Made by a program: the position numbers and the translations under genes. A DNA stretch of 64,000 nt from Gordionus sp. m RMFG-2023 (Eukaryota; Nematomorpha; Gordioida; Chordodea; Parachordodidae): assembly GCF_954871325.1 (NCBI RefSeq), contig NC_088776.1, forward strand, positions 15,190,052 through 15,254,051, read 5' to 3'. This document shows, one piece after another, positions 54,797-64,000 of the stretch. The notes under the pieces are model-generated. The model did no database searches. It had not been told where the DNA came from and saw only the letters and a list, made by a program, of their open reading frames with translations. How positions within the stretch are numbered: the first letter of the stretch is position 1; every line of letters starts with the position of its first letter.

Positions 54797-56452
54797 CAGA
54801 GTTGTTAAAGTAGCGCGCTACTTGTAGCGCGCTACTTAGCGCGCTATCTTTTTTGGTAGCTATAGCTAATAGCCGCTACTTTTTTAAAATTATTTAATTT
54901 TTTAGCGCGCTACTTTTTTTAAAAGTAGCTAAGTAGCGCGCTACTTCGCTACTTTTAAAAATATAATGAATGTAAGTATAAACATAAAAATTTAAATATA
55001 ATATCATAATTAATTATAATTTATTATTTAATTTTGAAATTTAAATATGTTTTCAATTTTTAATTTATATTTTCAATCTGTGTTAATAATCTAAAATGGC
55101 ATCGTCCATGGATATCCAAATCCTTGAAAGTGATTCAGATATGGAAGATTCAATGGAAGAAAATGTACTTAATAGCTCTAATAACGTTTTTCCATTCCCT
55201 AAATTTGAAAAATTTTTTAAAATAAATATTAAAACAAAATCTGGATTCAAATTCATGTGCTTAAAATGTAAAAAAAATATATCATCAAATCAATCGAGTA
55301 GCTATAACCTGAAGAAACACCTAAAGGTAAATTGTTATTTTTACATTATAATAATATTTATTTTATTAGACTGTTCACGCCTATTGCTATAAGGAAATAG
55401 AGAAACATATAAAAAATTTTGGTATAGGAGAATCTTCATTCAAAAAGACAAATACTATCCAAACCAAATTAACGGATAATAAACATGCCAATATTTCACA
55501 AAAATTGGCTGATAAAGTTATTGTTGATTTTATTATTGACACAGTTCAGCCAGTGTCTTTGGTTGATAATCCATCATTTACTCTGATGATTAAAACTTTA
55601 TCCCCTGGCACAACAGTTTATGTCGCCAGACACTTATGAATAAAATAGCCGACAACTTCAAAGTGATGAAAGATGCTCTAATAGTAGAGTTATCAGATAT
55701 ATCTTATGTATGTACCATAGCAGATAGTTGGACACATAACAGAAGGTAAAAACTTATTTATATTTATAAATTGATCTGATTAAATATTTTTAGAGCTTAT
55801 TTGGGAATCACAGGCCATTGGTTAGACCCTAGGACTTTAAAAAGAAGATCTGTTTTTTGAAATTAAAGATGATTTAATAGAAAATCCAATTGATATTTTT
55901 TTTCAATCAAAAAATATTGAAATGAATATTTTTGATAATTTTTCATATATTAAAAATTTATATATAAAATTTAATACCCCCTTGCCCTCAAGTGCTAGTG
56001 TCGAGAGATTATTTAGTAAAGCAAAGCTTATACTTTCTGATCGTCGCTCTAGACTTGGGGATGATAATATTGAAATGATATTATTATTAAAATGCAACAA
56101 ATTAAAATAAATATTTATTTATATTACTTATTTTTTTATAATCTAAACTAACTATATTTTTATATTTATAAATGTTGATTTTTATATATTATTTATTATA
56201 CATTTACATTATAAGAAAAAAAAAATAAAAAAAATTTGTTTCATTTGTTTCTAAATTTTTTTTTATAAAAAGTAGCTTAAAAGTAGCTAAAGCTACTTTT
56301 GAAAAAAAGTAGCTAAAGCTACTTTTGAAAAAAAGTAGCTAATAGCGCGCTACTTTTTTTGACAAATAGCGAAAGCGGTAGCGCGCTACTTTTTTTGACA
56401 AACAGCTATTACGGTAGCGCGCTACTTTTAAAAATAGCGTTTAACAACTCTG
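54797..56452 (+). mobile_element. BED-finger hAT element B, internally deleted, perfect duplication
   Basis: Ends CAGAGTTGTTAAAGTAGCGC and, inward from the right, CAGAGTTGTTAAACGC. The duplication TTAAATAC is exact (54789-54796 and 56453-56460) and lies inside the element C transposase gene. Both subterminal regions carry many GTAGCGCGCTAC palindromes (at least four at the left, three at the right), plus AAAGTAGCTTTAGCTAC-type words. Contains start and end of a transposase gene with the catalytic middle lost. Confidence 0.93.
55096..56110 (+). pseudogene. BED zinc-finger hAT transposase of element B (middle deleted)
   Basis: Exon 1 (55096-55326) encodes an acidic start and a BED finger (FKFMCLKCKKNISSNQSSSYNLKKHLK). 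A 43-base intron (55327-55369) leads to TVHAYCYKEIEKHIKNFGIG and KLADKVIVDFIIDTVQPVSL. A frameshift near 55637 precedes YVARHLMNKIADNFKVM-like sequence and ISYVCTIADSWTHNRR, another short intron, and AYLGITGHWLDPRTLKRR. Soon after, the sequence jumps to the dimerisation end (FNTPLPSSASVERLFSKAKL...RRSRLGDD, 55922-56110). The central RNase H-like part and its insertion domain are gone, so the protein could not cut DNA. Confidence 0.82.
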
Positions 56453-56992
56453 TTAAATACTGATGAAATTATGAATTCTTTCGCTTTCTCTTCCCCTAAT
56501 TTATCTAAATTATTAATTTAAAAATAATATTTATAAAGTTATATTTTTTGCATTTTATTTATATTATATATTAAAAATTGATGCAATAAAAATTATTTTT
56601 GAAATTTATGGGTGTCATAATTATCATTTTTTCTAAGGGGGGGGGCTTTTCATGGGGGTATTCTGCTACATTCGCTCAAAAAGTGTAGGGGCCACTGGCC
56701 TCCTTGATTGGTTATCTCTCTCATTGAAAACTAATATTGAATTATAATAATATTTGTATTTATTATTATATTAATAATAATCTTTTTTATAAAGATTTAA
56801 TATTTTAATTATCAAATTGTCATTAATAACTATGGCTGTATTTTTCTTTCTAATATCATGTGTATAAACTTAGGTTAGAAAATCTAAAATAGTTAATAGA
56901 AAATATTAATTATTTACATGAAAGTGTTCCCACGGGTCCTTACTGTTATGAAGGCTCTGAATTATAGAATTCTGCAAATAGATTTTTCACAC

Positions 56993-57146
56993 TTTTAAAT
57001 ATTTTATTTCTTTTCACAATTTTACAACATAAAAATAATAATCAATAAACGCCGATTATTACAAAATATAATATATTTCTTTTTAATATTATTTTTTTTA
57101 TCAATTATTTTTTATATAATAAATAAATATATATTATAATACAACA
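56993..57146 (-). repeat. 3' LTR of Gypsy copy 2
   Basis: 154 bases from TTTTAAATATTTT to ATAATACAACA. On the minus strand it begins TGTTGTATTATAAT. It matches the split copy at 60389-60472 plus 62277-62342 and so also serves as an empty-site reference for the Harbinger insertion. Confidence 0.82.
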
Positions 57147-57965
57147 TGTACCCCTTTTTCAAGGTACTAAATGCCACATTTAACCATAACTATAATTTTA
57201 GAATATTTTTTTTAGATTCTTGTGAACCAAAACTTCGCATCATTGAAATTCTCTTGATATCGACGTTGATCGAGACTTCATATCATTGATGTTCTCTTAT
57301 ATCGACGATGAGCGAAACTTCATATCGTTGATATTTTCTTGATATTATTGTATCGTTCATTTCTGACATATACGACGATTTGATATTTGATTAAACGATT
57401 GTTTTGTTTGTTATCAAAATTATCCTGGTTAATGAGTCATAGCTTGATTTATCCATTGTATCACTGGTCAGTCATGATCATTCTATTTTAAGCTTGGTAT
57501 CCTTATCCAGCATTGTTGATTATCATTAAATTTTAATGGTTAATGTATCATAGATCTATTGCATCATAGATCTATTGCATCATTGTAATTTATTGAGTTG
57601 ATTACAAGAATATTACACAAAGTAAGTAAGTCAAATTTTTTTTAAATGACATCCAAAATGTAATCATTATTCATTCCTTTTTACATTATCCCAAATATAT
57701 TTCTTCTCTCTCAATCATAATCCTAAATTTCAAATATTAAACACAAAATTTCTGATCCCAATTAACAAAATTTTATTAATTAATCCAAAATGTAATTATT
57801 ATTCATCCCTTTTAACATTATCCCAATCCCAGATACAATTATTATTTTTTTTCTTTATAACAAGAACTTAATCACTTTAACAACATATTCGCAATACCCC
57901 CTTTTTTTTACATAATGAACCATTACACAAAACAACAACCTTATTATTTTCATTTTATTATTTCT
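57147..57965. other. Non-coding 3' part of Gypsy copy 2
   Basis: Contains loosely repeated TTGATATCGACG and CTTCATATC-like words at 57220-57380 and a 16-base tandem duplication (CATAGATCTATTGCAT) near 57548-57580. No coding sequence is seen. Confidence 0.5.
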
Positions 57966-58894
57966 TTATTCTCTTACCCTTATATTTCCAATTTCAATAT
58001 TTTTTTTAATTTGATTATTAGGTATTATATTTATGTCAATTTTATTATCCAAAATATCAGGTTTTTCCTGACCCATTTTATCACTCATAATTTCTTCATT
58101 TTTCTGAATTTCCCCAGAATTATTTAATAAATTTTTAATTTCACCACTTTTTAGGATTTTATTTTCCAAAAATTCATTTTCTTTATTATCACAAATTTCT
58201 TGATTATTATTTATCATATTCTCGAAAATTTCATTTTTCATCAATTTATTTCCCGAGTTTTTAACATCTAACTCTTTTACAGATTTTTTTAATACTTCAA
58301 TATTTTTATTATCATTTTTCTCTTGAAATATATTCATCAAATTCTAATCTAAATTTTGATATCCAATTTTATCCCAAAACTGTATCAATTTTTTCTTCTA
58401 ATACCCACATATTATCACAAATTTCTTGATTATTATTTATCATATTCTCTAAAATTTCATTTTTCATCAATTTATTTCCCGAGTTTTTAACATCTACCTC
58501 TTTTACAGATTTTTTTAATACTTCAATATTTTTATTACCATTTTTCTCTTGAAATATATTCAACAAAATATTTTCTAATCTAAATTTTGATATCCAATTT
58601 TATCCCAAAACTGTATCAATTTTTTCTTCTAATACCCACAAAATCCAAATTTATTAATTCGTTATTTATTAATACCGGTACATTTACTTTCCCCAATGCC
58701 ATAATTTCTGAACCATTCAATTGTTTTACCCTCATTTTATCTTTAATTATGTGTTCATTCGGCCATAACTTGTAAAATTCATTATACCCCATCACAGATA
58801 TTGTTGCCCCTGTATCCAAAAACATCAAAATCTCTTTATTTCCTACATTTACTTTTACTCTTAGACATTGATCAAAATTTTTATTATCTTCCAA
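57966..58894 (-). pseudogene. Protease and linker region of Gypsy copy 2
   Basis: The piece nearest 58894 holds the retropepsin motif FLDTGATISVMGYNEFYKLW, closely matching copy 1. After it comes the acidic linker (NIFQEKNGNKNIEVLKKSVK), which is present twice in tandem with a repeat of about 220 bases (58160-58385 and 58395-58620). Broken. Confidence 0.7.
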
Positions 58895-60048
58895 CTTGAA
58901 AATCGGTAAATTACTAATATGTATATTCTTTCATGTTTCATTTTCCAACATATTTTTATAAATCCCATAAGTGTTATTTACATTTCCTTCATTTTTTCTT
59001 TCTATTTCATTATGATCATTTATCTTATTTTTATATATATTTTCTTTCAATAGATCCAACTCATTTTTTGATGTAACTCCTCCAAATGTTTTTATTTCAC
59101 TATCATACAGTCATCCTGCTGTGCAATCTTTCGCATAATGACCAATATTACGACACTTAAAACACGTTATATCTTCCACAATTCTTTTTTCATAAATATT
59201 ATTCCCTTCATTTTTTCTATATTCCACCGCTGGAAATGGTTTGGAATTTCCCTGTTGATTTTTATAACACTTATCCTGATTATGCCCAAACTTTCACACG
59301 CCGCTGTAATTTTTTGTTTTTCATTTAATAATTTATATGCCGGAACGTAACATTCCTCAGCATTATGTCCTCGGTTTCCACATCTTTTGAAAATTACTAG
59401 TAACATTTTTTTATTCATTCCTTCATTACATTCTCTGCTTATATGTCCATATTTTCCACAATTATAACACGTTCTATTTTGACCCGTTCCACTATTATAC
59501 CTTTGATTTGCTTCATTCAATTTTTTATTTCCCATTTCATCTCTTCAACTCTTTTAAGTAATTCTATTTTTTCTTTACTTTCCCTTTCCAAATTTTCTTT
59601 CTCAATTTTCTTTTTTTTTATATTTTCAATCTCTATTTCTTTTATAACTATATCCTTTATCATATTTATTATCTCAATTTCATTATTTTCATTTCCTATA
59701 TTTTTATTTTCCGTATCAATTTCATTTCTTTCTTTTTTAGAATCTCTAATAATCTCTGTTTTATCAACATTAATTCCAAATTTTCTTTTTTTAGAATCTC
59801 CAAAGATATCTGTTTTTAATATTCCTATTTTTCATCAAACATATTTCATTATATAACTTTTCCATTTTATCATATTTTTCATTTTTTTCTCTAGCCATTT
59901 GTTTTAACAATCTTATTTTATTCGCCTCTCTATTAATATTTTTTCTTTTATACCAAATATAAATACTTAATATTAGACTTAAAACTAATACTAAATAAAT
60001 ACATTGAGACAAATTCCTGATTTCAATATAATTATAAGCTTTTATCAC
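58895..60048 (-). pseudogene. Gag-like and membrane-leader region of Gypsy copy 2
   Basis: The leader part (60048-59791) has a membrane segment (LVLVLSLILSIYIW), a YKRK stop-transfer stretch and coiled coil, as in copy 1. The Gag part (59535-59167) has the zinc knuckles CYNCGKYGHISREC and CGNRGHNAEEC. A further one, CFKCRNIGHYAKDC, lies near 59125-59165. Broken, but the order of parts is the same as in copy 1. Confidence 0.7.
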
Positions 60049-60587
60049 TTTTTTATTAAAAATAATTTTTTTTTAAAAAATTTACCTTAAAATTTATTCA
60101 AATTTTTGTGTAATTATAATAAATTTATTAAAAATTTTATTATAAAATCTTTATAATTCTAAATGAAAAAAAAAATATGCTAAAGCTATTATTATTAATA
60201 AAATTGTTATATAATACATTCAAATAAAAATGTTTTACCTTTTATTATTATGAATTTTTCCTTTTCCACCGTGATTGTATATTTTATTAGTACACTGCGT
60301 TCACTCTTCCCCAGATATCTTCTCCGTTGGTTGAATAAAAAAAATAAACGGCACCAAACTGTTAGAAAAAGGAAAAGAAAGAAGGCACTTTTAAATATTT
60401 TATTTTTTTCTGAATTTAACAACATAAAAATAATAATCAATAAACGCTGATTTTTACAAAATATAATATATTGCACAAATTGAACGTTTGCGTTTGCAGT
60501 ACGTTTTTTAACGTAACTCATCTGTGTTTAAATTGAAAGCAGTACGTTTTTTCTATTTTAAAATTGAAAACATTTTTATTAAACAAT

Positions 60588-61096
60588 ATGGAATTTTTTA
60601 GTTTACAAGATAAGCAACTAATTGCTTTATATTTACTAAAGAGAAGGAAATCTACGAAGACAAGAAGGAAGACCTCAAAAATATTTATGGAGAGAAATTT
60701 ATTTTCAGAGTATATTACTATAAAAGCAGATTTTACTCCATCCCAATTTTTCAATTATACAAGGATGAGGAGAACGACTTTCTCCTATATTCTGAATCTC
60801 ATAAAAGACGATATACAACCTAAGGTGACGAATTTCAACAAGCAATTAAGTGTATATGTATTTTACACAACATTATCATATCCTTGGAGGGCTTACCTGA
60901 TGATGTTGATCAGATAGGTATTTAAAAAATATTTAATATAAATTGGATAAATCTATATTTTGTTATTTTAAAAAATATATTTACAGATATCACGAACTTG
61001 AATGTAAGACCTATGTCTGTTATTAGGGACAATAATGCATCATCTAATGAAGCAAGGAATATCAGAAATTCATTCAAAATTTTTTTAAATTCATAA
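60588..61096 (+). pseudogene. Harbinger transposase remnant
   Basis: The N-terminal ~85 residues (MEFFSLQDKQLIALYLLKRR, FSEYITIKADFTPSQFFNYT, RMRRTTFSYILNLIKDDIQP, KVTNFNKQLSVYVFYTTL) are the usual start of PIF/Harbinger transposases. A frameshift near 60890 brings GLPDDVDQI. A 69-base intron (60918-60986, GTATTT/TTACAG) leads to DITNLNVRPMSVIRDNNASS and NEARNIRNSFKIFLNS, the family's C-terminus. The DDE nuclease between them is missing altogether, so the element cannot move by itself. Confidence 0.75.
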
Positions 61097-61694
61097 ATGA
61101 TTTTATATTATTATTTATATTTATTTTATCTTAATATATTTTTATTTATAATCTACATATATTAATAAAAATGCTTAATAAATTTTGAATAATAATTTTT
61201 CTATTATAATCACATAAGGTGATGTCAAAAAATTAGCTCAATAAAACATAGTAAATATTTTCTATATAGTCAATATCTTAAAAAATCATACACTATTATT
61301 CTTTTTACATTAATTTCTAGATAATATTGCCTAAACTATGGTTAAAAAAAATTGCAAAGGGCTTGTGATAAACATTGGCATATATTCTTAGAAAGGCATC
61401 AAATTTTGATCTCTAATTATTGTTTCAAAATTTATAATATATATACTTACTAATTTTAAATTTACAATTCTCCCAACCATGATATCCCTGATATTTTTAT
61501 TTATTAGATTTTCATAAATGTTAATTCAATCACATTCTTTCATAATTTGATATACTATTTTATTAAAAAACTATATATTTTAATAAAAATGCCAAATGAT
61601 AGTTAGCTCATTTATATATTTTTTTGAAAAATGGACACTATTAATATTGAATACTACTTTATTTTATATATAAATATATATATTTACAATAATA

Positions 61695-62039
61695 TTACAA
61701 AAATATAAATATTTTTAATAAAAAATCCTTGAAGTTCTTCATCTTCTTCTTTATGCATGACACAGTTGTATCATGCTGAGGAAATTCAACTTCCATGCTA
61801 TTAAAAATATAATTTCTTTAATCTTATATATATATTTATACCTTTGGCTAATGGATGATAAACCATTTAGCACTAATGTAGAATTTGTATGGTCTGGATG
61901 CTGCTGATTCCAGACCATTTCTTGACTCTCTAATAAGGCACCGAATTTTTTTGTCACTATGTCGTCCCACACTCTAAATAACATATAATAATTATATAAA
62001 TGTAAAATAATTAACTTACAATTTCGCATTTGTTTCCAT
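61695..62039 (-). CDS. Harbinger second ORF, probable Myb/SANT-like partner (short form)
   Basis: Three exons on the minus strand, 62039-62020, 61973-61842 and 61797-61695, in phase, with introns of 46 and 44 bases (GTAAGT/TTTAG and GTATAA/AATAG). The 84-residue product begins METNAKLVWDDIVTKKFGAL, continues LESQEMVWNQQHPDHTNSTL, and ends with a basic part (CIKKKMKNFKDFLLK). VWDDIV..KF with the later KK(x)KNFK recalls the Myb/SANT-like DNA-binding proteins that Harbinger elements carry beside the transposase. It is shorter than usual, so parts may be missing. The role is inferred from position. Confidence 0.5.
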
Positions 62040-62342
62040 TTTAAAATTTAAAAAAGTTTATTAAATATTTTTAATATATTACAATATGTATAATTATATA
62101 AAATCACTAAATAAAATTAAAAATATATATTGGCGAGAAATAAAAACGCATAAAAAAATCAAACTAGTTTGCTTTTTTTTTAACGCTTGCCGTAAAAAAA
62201 TCCAATTTGCACAACACCATTTAAAATGCATTATTTGCTTTTAAAACGGAGCGTTGAAAAGCTCAATTTGTACGCACTATAATATTATTCTTTTTATCCA
62301 TTATTTTTTAAATAATAAATAAATATTTATTATAATACAACA

Positions 62343-63012
62343 CTTACTTCTCACATTTGACAATCATATTAAAAAAATTATAAGGTTCCATTATGATACT
62401 TTATATATCAACTGAACTGATAGAAGAAAGTTTAAGTGTTCATTTGATATAAAGTTTATGTATTTCAGTTTGATTTGAGAAATCTAAACATTATATGTCA
62501 GGAAAATTTTTGCTGAATCTAAACTTAAATATTTCTCAACTGAAATAAAGTGTTCTGACATGTCCCCTGTTCTGTTTTGCTCCAGCCTCTCCTATAAGTA
62601 TTTTTAGTCATTGTTTCTGAAAAAGGATACTTAAGTTATTTATAAAATCTTCATATATTTTTTAGTTACTCTCAGATCTCATGTTTAACTGAAAGGAAAA
62701 AAAAAACTGAACTGGGAAAATGCAAAACATTTCAAGATTGATTAAGAGAAAGAAAATGTCACATATTTTATTTAAATTATCAAAATACTGATGTTGTCCC
62801 TTGATTTTTTGTACCTCCATAATCTCGGTCTTTCATACTCTTTCGTGTGCAATTTCAATTTATAAAATTATTAATATTGTAAAAAAATTTAAATGAAATA
62901 ATTTAGAATTATTTCAAAAATAATTTATAGACCGCCCATGGAGGAAATTCTAGAGCTATGCATTTGTTTACATATTTTATGAAATTTTAATAAATCATCC
63001 AATATTTTTTAG
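62343..63012. other. Spacer with a possible inverted-repeat MITE
   Basis: At about 62395-62610 the sequence TTTGATATAAAGTTTATGTATTTCAG...AACTGAAATAAAGTGTTCTGACATGTCCCCTG has loosely inverted halves (AACTGA.../...TCAGTT and AAAGTGTTCTGACAT), which may be a worn MITE. Borders are not certain. No gene seen. Confidence 0.35.
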
Positions 63013-63246
63013 AATGATACTCTATATTTGGTTTGGAAACAAGAAGTTAATATGCCCATATTTTCTTTGCATAATCACGTATTGCCCGTGTATCTATTCC
63101 ATCATACCCCCAATTCCGTAAAATCACAAGAAACACAGGAAGAAAACACGATTGAAAAAGTTCAATTCACCCTTGACCTTTCAGATATCGTAATTTCAAT
63201 ATTTTTTTTATCAAATTATTCAGTTAAATGGTTATATTTCAGTGAG
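63013..63246 (+). CDS. Exon-like ORF, unrecognised host protein
   Basis: 234 bases (78 codons, phase 0 at both sides) between TTTTTTAG and GAG|GTAACT, splice-like borders. The peptide is diverse: NDTLYLVWKQEVNMPIFSLH, NHVLPVYLFHHTPNSVKSQE, TQEENTIEKVQFTLDLSDIV. This composition is unlike the repeats and speaks for a host gene whose other exons lie further away. A short open piece upstream (MEEILELCI near 62939) may be the previous exon, but phases do not fit simply. Family unknown. Confidence 0.4.
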
Positions 63247-64000
63247 GTAACTCATTAATAAAGTATCAGTCGCCATAAGTATATGTTAATTTAATTTAAT
63301 ATATTTTATTTTAATTTTATGAGTAAATTTTTTATAAATATATACATAATACCCTCATCCAAATTAGTTTGTCCTCGTGACATTTATTTCAGCAATTAAA
63401 TTATAAAATTCAACATAAAATTTAAATTTATTTTTTTACTTTAAAATTTGAATTGTGTAAAAAAATTTGGACATGGGCAATATGCATATTAGAACTATTG
63501 GCGGCCCGAAGTATTAAAAATTTTTCCTTTCCAAAAAATAATTAAGAGCCGGTCTAGAAAAATAAATAGGGCTAGGTCAGGCAATTTGCGCAAAATATTT
63601 TTCTGTAAGAGCCGCTAAAATATTACGGGTAGGGCTGAAAAATCTTTTTTGAAATTCTCTGATACATTCATTCTAATATTTAAACAAAAAAGTTTAAAAG
63701 CAACAATTATTCCTCTGGTTCCAACTATTTGTGCCAACTTTTCAGGTTACCCTCTTTAACAAGCCGACACCATATTATCAAGGTATATATTGTTTTAAAT
63801 TTAAGTTATATAGTACCTGTTAAATCTATTGAAATTTTTTGATAAAGAGTCCATAAGCAAAGTACATTAAAGGGTTAAAAGATAATATATATTTTAAAAA
63901 TGCAAAATAAAAATAACCACGGGAAAATAAAAGATATTTTAAACAGAAATAAACAATTCGAATTTTCCATAGGAGGGAACCGGTCGAAAGACCAAACAGA
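63247..64000. other. Spacer with a worn GGCCCG repeat
   Basis: About 63495-63650 holds GGCGGCCCGAAG, AGAGCCGGTC, GGGCTAGGTCAGGC and ACGGGTAGGGCTG between A/T tracts, a decayed member of the GC-rich MITEs. The rest is AT-rich to the window end. Confidence 0.4.

Larger units (their letters stand above)
52606..56521 (+). pseudogene. DUF4371 hAT transposase of element C, split by element B
   Basis: Starts CLTCLLFGGPHANSKWTCEG (zinc-finger part) and continues with IIRCLDYLISRNQAFWGN and NMMALIKLIADSEPIL. The core follows from 53127: IVDGTYDVSKSEAIALIVRY, LVGQSYDGASNMSGRINGVQ, IWSYCHRLNLIIIQL. Then come ALTNLKDSEDPATSTMDSAI, FKIDVFYAALDLIIMQFNERF, and the dimerisation end TSCTAERVMSKIKLIKTKLR, cut after KQLN by element B and ending past it (TDEIMNSFAF...LLI, stop 56519-56521). 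Introns at 53966-54008, 54127-54165 and 54473-54516 (43, 39 and 44 bases) have proper GT/AG ends. Stops near 53595 and 54340 show decay. Confidence 0.8.
52078..56697 (+). mobile_element. DUF4371 hAT element C, with two elements nested in it
   Basis: Left end CAGGGGCCCCTACAACGG, right end, inward, CAGTGGCCCCTACACTTT. Flanks ACCTCCTT (52070-52077) and GCCTCCTT (56698-56705) match in seven of eight. Runs of G and C lie close to both ends, as in D1 and D2. It carries a plus-strand transposase gene (52606-56521), a palindromic MITE (52336-52558) before the gene, and hAT element B (54797-56452) inside the last exon. Confidence 0.85.
60473..62276. mobile_element. PIF/Harbinger element, internally deleted, in a Gypsy LTR
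   Basis: Inverted ends: left TTGCACAAATTGAACG, right, read inward, GTGCGTACAAATTGAGC. TAT stands on both sides and would be the 3-base duplication usual for the superfamily, though the setting is too AT-rich to be sure. The empty site is preserved in the other LTR (about 57070-57085). It carries a plus-strand transposase remnant (60588-61096) and a minus-strand two-intron gene (61695-62039), the convergent two-gene layout typical of Harbinger. Confidence 0.78.
56993..62342 (-). mobile_element. Gypsy LTR retrotransposon, same family, copy 2 (old, broken)
   Basis: Minus-strand element bounded by LTRs at 56993-57146 and 60389-62342, the latter split by a Harbinger element. In element direction: 5' LTR, membrane/coiled-coil ORF, zinc-knuckle Gag, protease region and acidic linker, then non-coding sequence and the 3' LTR. 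RT, RNase H and integrase are not seen. It is broken in many places. The LTRs differ clearly from each other (by eye roughly one base in eight), so it is much older than copy 1. The flanks CACAC and CTTAC are a doubtful target duplication. Confidence 0.8.
60389..62342 (-). repeat. 5' LTR of Gypsy copy 2, split by a Harbinger element
   Basis: 60389-60472 and 62277-62342 together correspond to 56993-57146. The sequence before it in element direction (AAAAGTGCCTTC) sits where copy 1 has its primer-binding site. Confidence 0.75.

Overview
The window is a very AT-rich eukaryotic genome segment dominated by transposable elements, with few host genes. The one host gene that can be read end to end encodes a mitochondrial S-adenosylmethionine carrier (8791..9936). 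It is cut by eight introns of only 35-48 bases. The families of the elements (Mag/K02A2.6-like Gypsy, DUF4371-type hAT, PIF/Harbinger with a second ORF, and a LINE whose C-terminus carries a PW/WD endonuclease-like region) are those usual in metazoans. I infer an animal with tiny introns and a repeat-rich genome; the sequence does not name the species, and a fungus or other opisthokont is not excluded.

Layout. 1-3 kb: scraps of host-like minus-strand exons (unrecognised), one split by a small hAT MITE with a perfect 8-base target duplication. 5.9-8.6 kb: a decayed LINE. 8.8-9.9 kb: the SAM carrier. 10.35-18.88 kb: a DUF4371 hAT element with a perfect 8-base duplication, split by a young Gypsy element (10837..17626, 5-base duplication ATTCC) and by a MITE. 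19.6-25.1 kb: a nest of hAT elements, apparently four deep. 26.7-27.6 and 31.0-32.4 kb: two more pieces of the same LINE family. 34.16-40.96 kb: a Foldback-like element with arms of about 1.7 and 2.1 kb made of ~300-base tandem units, a 12-base flanking duplication, two small ORFs of unknown function, and a central satellite-bearing insertion; a decayed relative lies at 43.4-44.8 kb. 45-51 kb: MITEs of two families plus a tRNA-like SINE head. 52.08-56.70 kb: a DUF4371 hAT holding a second, BED-finger hAT and a palindromic MITE, each with its own target duplication. 56.99-62.34 kb: an older, broken Gypsy of the same family as the first, with a defective Harbinger in one LTR. 63.0-63.25 kb: one exon-like ORF.

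How parts relate. Most elements can be placed in order of arrival by their nesting and target duplications. Two points run through the window. First, the introns inside the hAT and Harbinger genes (39-46 bases where measured) match the host carrier's introns. Second, each autonomous-type hAT family carries its own repeated palindrome next to its ends (GAACGCGTTC, TAGCGCGCTA, GTATCTTAGATAC), which looks like a set of separately evolved transposase-binding sites. Splice sites and domain names were read by eye; no database search was possible.
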